Of a DNA stretch of 64,000 bases, positions 55,887 to 64,000 are shown one piece after another. The notes beneath the pieces were generated by a model that had not been told where the DNA came from, did not search any database, and saw only the letters and a list, made by a program, of their open reading frames with translations. The first letter of the stretch is position 1, and each line of letters opens with the position of its first letter. Source of the stretch: Verticillium longisporum (lineage: Eukaryota > Ascomycota > Sordariomycetes > Glomerellales > Plectosphaerellaceae); contig JAETXT010000007.1 in assembly GCA_019188255.1 (NCBI GenBank), forward strand, positions 3,410,001 to 3,474,000, in the 5' to 3' direction. The position numbers were made by a program, and so were the translations under genes.

Positions 55887-57790
55887 CTAAGCCTCTGTCA
55901 GGTCGCCGCTGGTCGCCCAGTACACATTGTAGTTGAAGCCGTGTGCCTCGTAGAACGGTCCCAGCTTGACGGAACTTCCACCCGAAGTGGCTTCAAAGTC
56001 AAGTTCGCCACCCTCGACCTTGCGTACTGAGCCTAGATCGAGGCTGGGAACTTCGTCCAGAGTGTTGCTGCCATAGTTAGCAGCCAGCACAACTGGGCCA
56101 TACGCGAGAGCCGCCACAGATGGCTCGTCGTTGGCGGAAATGGTGTGCAGTGCCATGGGCAGAGTGATGGTGACAATGTCCTCCTCACCCCAAGATCTTT
56201 TGATAGTGGCATAGGTCCCCGGCGCAGCCTCGACTCCATCCAGTGCTTGTCCATTGATGGCGATTGTGGCTCCCTTTGACCACATTGGGATCCGTACACG
56301 CAGGTCCCAATCGCCTCCCCCCTTTACCGTCAAGGTCGACGTATCTTGCAGCGGAAACTCCGTCTCCTGGAGTACGGTAACCTTTCTCTGCGTCCAGTTC
56401 AATTTCGATGGTGCGTACAAATTGACGTAGAGAGAAGACTCGTCGTAGAAGTAGATGGAGTCCATCAGCTTCGTGTTGGTCTCCAGTGCGGTACCCTGAC
56501 AACACCACGCCGTGCCATAGTCAGTACTCCATGTACCTCCACCCCAGGCAGGCCCGACGCCTCGATGGCCGCCAGGGTTGAGAGACGTGAAGTAGGTGAC
56601 ATGACCATGGGCACTCGAGGGGTCTTGTTGTCCAATGGCGTGGTTGATAAGGGCTTGCTCATAAAAGTCAAAGTACTTGGAGTTGCTGGGGTCCATGACC
56701 CAGAGCTCGCGGGTCAGTTTAAGCATGTTGTACGTGTTGCACGCCTCGGCTGTGTCCTCGTCCAAGTAGCTGGCAATCGCGTTCGGGGGCCTGAAGTGTT
56801 CAGACTGACTGTTGGCGCCAATGGCATACGTGTGGGCCTGCACGGTAATGTTCCAGGCATTGCGGGCAATGTCGCTGTATCGTGTTGTCCCTGTGGCCTT
56901 GTACTCGCGAGCTGCCCCAATCCACTTCGGCACCTGCGTATTGGCGTGCAGCCCGTTCAGGCTATCTCGGTTGCCTGCCAGGGGGTCGAAGACGGATGCG
57001 TGATCGAACCGTTGAGCAACAGTGAGCCAGCGTTCGTCGCCTGTCTGGTGGAAGATGTCGGCCATGACTTCGTTCATCCCACCAAACTCGGTCGACATCA
57101 TGGTCTGCATCTGGCTATAGCTCAGTTTTCCGGTGCGCAAGTCTACCCACCCAGCCATGCCAAGTAGGACATCTCGTGCTGTTTCGTCACCTATGTGCCG
57201 CCACACATCTAGAAGCCCGGCCATGGTTTTGTGGATGGAGTAGTACGGAACATTGCCGTTACTCAGAGTCCGCTTCTCCACAGCCTCGATTTCCGACTCG
57301 GGAAACCCAGACAGATAGCCTGGATTGAAACCCGCCTGCTCATTGTTGGCCTGGCATTTGGCCAATTCAGTCGCAAAATAGCTTGCCCTGTCGCGGCACT
57401 CCTCGTCGCGAAGGACAGCCCAACAGTAGGACCAGGCGTTCAAGAAGTGCCCTTGGAAGTGGGAGCGGAATGGAAAGTCAGGAGCATCCCAGCCACCGTT
57501 GGGTTGGGCGCCCTGCAGGGAAGCCCGTGAGTTTGCCGAAAAACATAAAGCAGGCGGTCGACGTCAACAAATTTGATGTAGCTGAGTGTCCGATCTTGAT
57601 TCTCTAGCCATCTGCCCGGGTTCAAGGATACTTGGCTCATGTCGAAAGCAAAGGCTGAGACACCAATCTCGGTGCTCGCTGGCGGAACAGCCTGGCCATG
57701 GACATTTGACGACGCGGCGGATAGCGTCAATGCGAAAGCCAAGAGACTGGAAAGTCTGTAACACCGTTCGGAGACTAACGAGGACAGCAT
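55887..57790 (-). CDS. Secreted GH127 beta-L-arabinofuranosidase (DUF1680); one apparent frameshift
   Basis: Glycoside hydrolase releasing beta-L-arabinofuranose from plant-type glycans, acting outside the cell. Intronless, about 634 residues after one correction. The N-terminal 33 residues (RLSSLLAFALTLSAASSNVH) form a signal peptide. Blocks match the family: DRLLYVFRQTHGL, GGWDAPDFPFRSHFQGHFL, PYYSIHKTMAGLLD, STEFGGMNEVMADIF, EACNTYNMLKLTREL and AWCCQGTALE, the last two carrying the glutamate and cysteines of the zinc-coordinating active site. The frame breaks at about 57521-57522, where one missing base separates QTHGL from SLQGAQPNGG. A TATA box lies 90 bp upstream. Its plant-polymer substrate suggests a saprotrophic or plant-associated lifestyle. 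Confidence 0.9.
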
Positions 57791-58496
57791 TGTGTTTGTT
57801 GTAGCTGAGGGCGAATTTGAAAGAACTGCCGAAGTCTTTGGGACATAGGAGAACTAGCATAGCGAAGTAAGAGCGGCCATATTTATACTTGCGCAGTTGC
57901 CAGACTTCTTTCTTCTCGGGGTGTACAAGCATGAAGTGGAAATCCGGGGAGTTGGGGTCGTATTCACCATTCATTTTGGTCGATCTCCGAGCGGCATGCC
58001 TTCCAACTGGTGCGCATGGGCGGCAATCAAGTGAAGCTACCCCGCGTATGGGGTGACGATCCCTAGATCTCCTGCGGATTTGGGGTTGGCCTGGGTGAAA
58101 GCATGTCGGCATCAAAGACCCGATCCGCTCAAGAAGGTTGATAACCGGATTTTGAGAGGCTTCTTGCGTGTTTGTCACCGTCGTAGGGTTACATTGAACA
58201 TGTAAATCGCTTGTCCCGACGAAACCAGCAGCTTTACCGCTCCAACACGAGTCAAGCAAGGATCATGACGAGCATTACCATGCATCCAGACCAGTACTGT
58301 ACAGCCCTGTCCGTTGGTTTGCACCCATAGATCCCATAGATACCAAGAGAATGGTGTGTAAATTTTGTCGGATTGCCATAACTCCAGTTTCATGCAATAC
58401 ACCTCATCAGCGCCAGACTAATACATGCGAAAGAAAGTTTTCCTGCCGAAAGAGAATGCCCACGTAAAAATACAAAAAGGTTTCGTCATGGTGGGT
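57791..58496. other. Promoter of the GH127 gene and 3' flank of the next gene
   Basis: About 700 bp with no gene; promoter activity for the minus-strand hydrolase is expected here. Confidence 0.55.
57880..57887 (-). promoter_or_regulatory. TATA box of the GH127 gene
   Basis: TATAAATA on the minus strand, 90 bp before the start codon at 57790. A strong TATA element is typical of inducible secreted-enzyme genes. Confidence 0.6.
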
Positions 58497-60250
58497 TTAT
58501 GACTTTGATCTGGGCTTCGCGCGCCCCTTGTCGTCAGATCGTGCTTTCTCGCGTTCCAACAGAAGAGTCAACTGGCTTCTCGATCGGGCCAGCGGTACTG
58601 ACGGGGCCGAACTCGGTATGGTAGGCATCAGTAGAGAGGTGGTAGAAGGGTTCCTCGCCAGATAGGGCCTGCTGATGTCGTGGTTGAGGGCTCCAATGGC
58701 TTGGAGAGCAACAATGTCCGGTTCGTCTGCGATTCTCGAGAGCTGTCCATTTGCGGCGATGTTCGACGTGACTGCCGTAGCATTTGAGAGCAGCCCATAT
58801 GACGCAGTACGGCCAATACTAGTTTGACGGGGGCGGTGGCGTTCCGAGTTTGACGACGACCGCTCCATGCTTGATGACATAGGGCCTCTGTGCTCATTTG
58901 TAAATGCTGGCGTGCTTGACCTCGGCGCAGACGTAGGGCCTCGATAAACGCTCGCCTGCCCGCTGTGAAACGCCGAGAACCCGTCTTTCCGTGGGCTACC
59001 GTAAAAATCAACCGGTATTCGCGACCGTGGCCCGCCGGGCAGCGCCTGTGTCGGTTTAGGCAAAGGCTGTTCGGCAGGCGATTGTGCTTGATGATGTCGG
59101 TGATTCTGGTTCGCTACTGTAACCGCTGGGTTTGGTTGCACGGCCGGCTTCTTACCGAATGCTTTGGCACTCAACATGGTGTCGTTGGGGTGAGAGTCTG
59201 GGGTTGTCTGAGCGGATGCCCGATCCGGATTCGATGTCGCACTGCCCTGCTGACTCCCGGAAAAGCGAGAGCCTGCAGACGACCCCGCCTTTGGATGAGG
59301 CTCTGAGCTTGCTGCGGATGATTGAGAGCTTTGTCTTCGAGCCAGCAAAGGCCTTCGCTTCGAAGCTGTGGATGAAGCAACGAATCTCTTTGTTGGCGCA
59401 GCAGCCTTCTTTCTACTAGTTTTTCCCGACGATGCCGCAGCGTCCGAGGAGGCTCGCATGTCTAGCCCGCTCGTGGCGGTGCTGCCAGAGGAGACCTCTT
59501 CACTTGACTTGCACTCGTCCTCATCGGAGCTAGGCGGTGAAACGAAACGAGCTGTTGGGCGGGGGCCGGACTTTGAATCACCTCTGGATTTCTTCAAAAT
59601 AGGGTGAGGTGGTGGAGGCCGTGAAGAGGACGCCGAGAGTTCTTTGACAGATGCCGGTTCGCCGTTTCGGCTGGGCTCCGGAACATGGGGCGGCAGAGTG
59701 TCTGCTAGAACGTCTTGCAGGTCAGATGGCGGGTTAGAAGGCACGTTGAGCAGCAAATTTGTTGACTGGGAACTCTTCATAGGCACCACCGTTTTAGGTT
59801 CATCCTGCTTACATGATCAGCCGGGAACCTGCGGCAACACTGCGAGGGCAAGGTGATACATACGATTGGGGGCTCGTAACGGTTGGGAGACCCTTTTAGT
59901 GGCACGAAGGTTGGGCCAGAGGAGATTTGCTGCCATATGTCGGCAAGAACTTCAGCCTTGAGATGGCGCCTGTCGCTGCCCCAGACATGCCACCAAAAGT
60001 TCTCGAGTCGGCGCGCAGTCGGATCGTAGAGCTGCTTATTTGTTGTGGTGTACACTATTCATGAGAAAGGCAAGTCAGCCACGCGGGTCATAACGAGACA
60101 GGCTGCGCAGCTTTCGATGAATTCAGTCGTGTGCGGTAACGACTTACCCTGCCAAAACTGTCTGATGACGTCGAGAGACAGATGATTAAGGTTGGCCACC
60201 TTTCCATAGATGCGCTTGTCGTCTTCAACGAAGCCCTTGGGCAGATCCAT
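58497..60250 (-). CDS. Protein with N-terminal AreA-GATA-like (DUF1752, PF08550-type) domain
   Basis: Function unknown; the DUF1752 domain is found in AreA and in signalling-associated fungal proteins. Exons 60250-60148, 60054-59864 and 59804-58497 (introns 93 and 59 nt, GTAAGT...ATAG and GTATGT...GCAG); 533 residues. The N-terminus has MDLPKGFVEDDKRIYGKVAN, then VIRQFWQVYTTTNKQL and RRLENFWWHVWGSDRR, resembling the Trp-x-x-Tyr-Thr...Arg-Leu-Glu-Asn pattern of that domain. The remaining 430 residues are Ser/Pro-rich and probably disordered, with candidate phosphorylation clusters and a PPPPHPILKK stretch that could dock protein phosphatase or SH3 partners. No GATA zinc finger is present. Ends with a basic tail (AKPRSKS). 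Confidence 0.8.
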
Positions 60251-63200
60251 GTTGGCAAATGGCGACTAATGGCGAAAGATAAACTCAGAAGAAGGCGAGT
60301 ACGGCGTGACGAGTGTGGTGGTGCGGATGACGGGCACACTGTCGAAAGGGAGGCGCTCAGAGGTGGCGCGGACTACGGAAAAGAGTGAGAGACACGCATT
60401 GTCGCCGCGTTGGCCTGATAATTAGATGTGGTAATCCGCGGCGATTGTGAATCGAGATGAGAAGCACAGCAGTGACAATGTGAGACGGATGGCTGGCGCA
60501 ACCTGTTGTGAAGAGCAGTTGGGTCGGCCTCTTTTGATTCCACCAGCATGTGGAGAGAGGTTGTGCGTTGTGATGGTGAAGAGTGGTGCGCAATGTTCGA
60601 GGAGCGGAGGAATCCTCTGGAACTGCGTGCGGTTGCCCGTTGTCGAGTGAGGCCCGAAGAAACCGTGTTGTTTCTCAGAGTGCTGGCTCGCCTCTACGAC
60701 GATGCTGGGAAAGAAATGGTCGTCGACTTTGCTGGTGAGGGCGATAGCGTCGGTACAAACGGAAGCTACCCGGTTACTACAACGGCTCTAGTCGCCGATG
60801 GATCCAGGATAGAGTGCTGGCTCGGGTCAAGGTCATCTGTGTGCTGTGAACGCACAATAGGATCTCGGGGTTCGGAAAACGATGGGCACAGCCAGCACCA
60901 GGTTGGGGACAAGGTGAAGGAAAGTAGAGGAAGGAAGGAGATGTCGAAGTTAGGCAAGGGTGAGACGAGGTCGAGTGGATGTAGCTGGGCGGAGCGCGTT
61001 CCCTAGGTCCCTCCTACTCCGCTACCGACGTACGATTGCCGCTCTGGCTTCGGTTGTGTGGTGAAAATGGCCGGCCTGTCAGTGGACTCTGGCTACCTAG
61101 GTAAGGTAGCTGGAGGAGGGCAAACAGAGGGCAGAGGGCGATAGGGGGTAGCGAGAGAGGAAGGGAAAAAAATGCACCAGATGTGGAGGAGGAGGACGGC
61201 GGAGCATGATTCACACATGGGTGGCGCTACATGGGGGAAGGGCCTCGTGGAGCCCCTGCTCTAGCCCCTAATGATTTTTAGCTTCTAGGTAATAAGGCAA
61301 GATCGGTAAGATAGCCAGCTAGCCACCTGCAACCCGGGTCTTGCCATTGCTCGAGCACCTTTCGCGAGTGAGGAGGTACCTACGGCATGTGCGGGAGTAC
61401 CTTCGACACCTAGGTACCTACCTACAGTACCTAAGGTACCTACCTAAGGTTCCTTGCCTTGCACACCAACCAGCACCATAGTTGTCGGTGAGGGGCGATG
61501 CGCTGCTGGTGGGCCAACTACCTGGCACAGGGCGATCGGAGAGCACACGGGGCCGCCCGTGACTGGAAGTGAGTTGACCCTGGAGAAAGGGGGGTGGGAA
61601 GGGTAGAGGTTTATTTGCCGGCGTGGCAGGCTGCACATGTGTTCTCGAGGGAGGAGGGGGCGCGATAGAGAATGGGGTAGGTAGGTACCTAGGTAATTAG
61701 GTACTCAGGTAGGTGCGTCCTTAGGTACCGTGCCTTAGACAGGGAGGGGAGGTGCAGGAACAGGTGCAGCAGTCACTGGGCCTCCACCTCTCATCGTACC
61801 TGCCTCGGAAGAATGTGGCAATCCCAAGGGAGGTGCAACGTACCTATTGTGCACACCTCCTGCTCGAGCTCTGGCCTGGGCCACCAGTCCAACAGTCAGT
61901 CTCCTTCGATGGCGTGCTCGCTTGTCCTTTCAGTTTTCTCTCCTCCCATCCCCGCCTCTCGCGAGGAGGAGAGTCGTAACCTAGAGGCTCAGCGAAGCTC
62001 CCTACCACCTCCAAATCCCCGCTCCACGCCTTGTCCATCAAGACTCAAGCCATGTCTGGATCTCGCGCTTTCGAAAGCCCACTTTGGCGAATAGCTCTCT
62101 GCCCCAGATCCAGTGACTGACCCAGCCCACAGCTGCCAACTCAATGGCTGGCTCCGTGCACCCTACAGACGGCGGTGAGCTGCCTGAAGGCGCCCAGATA
62201 AGTCATCCCAGCTGCAATGCTTGTCATGGCTGGGTCTGACTGCCGACTTCTCCATCTCGTCCTCCGATTGCTCTGTTCGACACGGCTCGACCGCTGTCAC
62301 GCAATGTCTACCGTTTGACTCAGCAGAAACCCATGATCTATTTATTATCTTCGGGCTCGGTCTCTTCCGCACACCGCTGTGGGGCCGACAACACTGCCAG
62401 CGACAAGGGGTCATCACAGTAGCTTACCACCTTGCCAACTGCCTCCCTGCCGCGGCCGAGCATCTCCTGGCAGCCCCCACAACCTCAGAAGGCGACATTC
62501 TAGAACACGACGGGCTGGCAACGGCCCTCGCCACCGCCGCCGATTGTGAAGGACAAGCAGAGCAAGATCCACAAGTGCTTGACAGCGTCCTTGTGCGGCG
62601 CTCGACACCGACAGAACCACCCTGCCCTGACATGTTCTCGATTGACACCTTCACGCCAGCTACCTACCTACCTGGTCGACTATCGTCCCGGACACGGCTC
62701 TCTCGGCTCACCGCCGTGTCCTGTTCGAAATGTCACAACTGACTACCTTAGTAAAGAAGCAAGTCGTTGTCACCCTCTAGGTACTTTCGGAAGTGACATT
62801 TGTCATGGTATTCACCCGCGCCATCAGCGCCTCTGATCCCACCTGTCGGCCACTCAACGAGTTCAACGAGACTACCATACAATCAATCCTCGCTCAGCCT
62901 GAAGGAGCGAGAGTTTTCCCGCTTCCACCCCCTCCTTGTGATCTTGTGACGTCTCATGATCTCCCGTTGCGGGGAGACGCCGGTCACTAGAGTCGTGTGA
63001 TCAATCCCATGTCACGGGATGGTAGGCGCAACGGAAGAGGGCTGAGTGGACAGTTGCGCTTCAACGCGGTGCAATGCAATCTACTCCGCCGTTTCGCCGA
63101 GGTGCCAAAGCTTGTCTCGTCTCATCTCGCTCCAAAACCCCGCGCTTCAGGGAAGGGTAAGAAGCCTCCAGGGGAAAGGATTCCAAAGAGGGGGAAAAGC

Positions 63201-64000
63201 GTCGGGAGGAGAAATCCGGGGCAACCCCCTGCCGCGAACCGTTTCTGCTGCTCTGTCCCATTACATCCCAGCACCATCTCTAAAAGTATTCTTTCTGTCT
63301 GCTCATTCTGCCTTGTGTGGAGAAGACAACCGATCAAGTTGCCGTCCCGGACACTAGGCTGGCTATCGGATACCACAATGAGGTCAGTCAATTACTTAGC
63401 CAACATTGATTGATGTTGTATCGCTTATAGCAAGCTTGCGTACTGGTCAACCGAGCTTTGTCATGGTACAAGTGGACTTGCGTCAGGCGAGAACAGGCCT
63501 ACGGTGTCTCGGGCAAAGGTCAGCATGTAGGACTTTTGGTCTTCGGGGAAAGTACGCCCGAGAAGCCAGGAGCTAGAGGCTCAGTCACTGACTGCGTCAA
63601 GGCCGAATGGTAGTTTTCGGACAGGGCAAGCCTTCGTCTTGGGCTATCCATCTTTGATCGTTCATCTCCAACCTCTATCGTCGCCTGCCACTGACCTCCC
63701 ATCCTGAGCTCCACCGATGCCCCCCTTACCGTCTTGGTCGTCTTCCATTGTCGTCTCCCTATACCCTCCCTTGCGAGCCTCCCATCAGCATTTTCAAGAC
63801 ACCCCGTTCGGTGTCTACACATCATTGTTCTCCCGCCTGAATCTTTCAGTGCTAATGCTTTTCTTCATCGACTCTAACTATTCATGCATCTCGCTCCTTC
63901 GTTATCAAGTGAAACGATGTCTGATAGACAGCAAAGTATGATCAGTAGGAGATCGAAAGTGGTTATCAAGAAATCTGTACCACCAACACCTCATGTGCCA
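60251..64000. other. 3.7-kb region without a recognised gene
   Basis: Upstream DNA of the DUF1752 gene followed by intergenic sequence reaching the window edge. It contains the densest TACCTA/TAGGTA clusters of the window (61093-61110, 61374-61455, 61676-61733, 62660-62675). Open frames lack domains or plausible splice structure. A gene starting beyond 64000 cannot be excluded. Confidence 0.55.
61374..61455. repeat. TACCTA/GGTACC-rich low-complexity cluster
   Basis: Overlapping, partly palindromic copies of TACCTA and TAGGTACC. A second cluster lies at 61676-61733. The same words mark other intergenic regions in the window. Confidence 0.85.

Noticed and set aside
62221..62742. Open frame of 173 codons near the right end
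   Set aside because: No domain, compositionally like random GC-rich sequence, no splice partner.

Overview
The window is nuclear DNA of a filamentous ascomycete (Pezizomycotina, most likely a Sordariomycete). Supporting signs are short introns (47-130 nt) with GTRNGT donors and CTAAY branch sites, GC-rich long-exon genes, Zn2Cys6 regulators, eisosome-like and Cti6-like proteins, and an AT-rich retrotransposon carrying the CpA-to-TpA signature of repeat-induced point mutation (RIP). No rRNA or tRNA gene, CRISPR array or polyketide/peptide synthase gene was recognised.

Layout. 0-6 kb: an Osh1-type oxysterol-binding protein (+) and a peroxisomal acyl-CoA thioesterase (+). 6-20 kb: a gene-poor stretch holding one developmental-type Zn2Cys6 regulator (12.2-13.3 kb). 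20-25.5 kb: a short-chain dehydrogenase (-), a Bor1-type anion transporter (-) and an intronless divergent SAR1-like GTPase (+), whose stop codon opens an 18-bp minisatellite. 25.5-30.7 kb: a complete 5.14-kb Copia-type LTR element on the minus strand, with 153-bp LTRs and a 5-bp target duplication AGACC; its interior is almost totally mutated by RIP. It sits just inside the first intron of a RidA-like gene. 30.7-37.3 kb: decaying catabolic genes (RidA exon, broken Zn2Cys6 regulator, truncated MFS permease, fragment of a DUF1445 hydro-lyase). 37.6-41.4 kb: MTG1 mitochondrial GTPase (+) and a Cti6-like PHD protein (-). 42-43.3 kb: 3' end of a LINE with a fold-back hairpin at its truncated end. 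44.6-60.3 kb: a conserved protein of unknown function (+), a large eisosome Seg-like protein (+), a secreted GH127 beta-L-arabinofuranosidase (-) and a protein with an AreA-GATA-like (DUF1752) domain (-). 60.3-64 kb: no gene seen.

Most genes are housekeeping units on their own promoters, not a pathway. The exception is the decayed block around the Copia element: a RidA deaminase, a regulator diverging from an allantoate-family permease, and a hydro-lyase piece look like a former nitrogen or amino-acid catabolic cluster now falling apart.

Caution. Eight single-base reading-frame breaks interrupt seven otherwise conserved genes. Most lie in short homopolymers, so I treat those outside the 30-37 kb block as probable sequence errors. 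All coordinates of exons were derived by hand from splice signals and reading frame.
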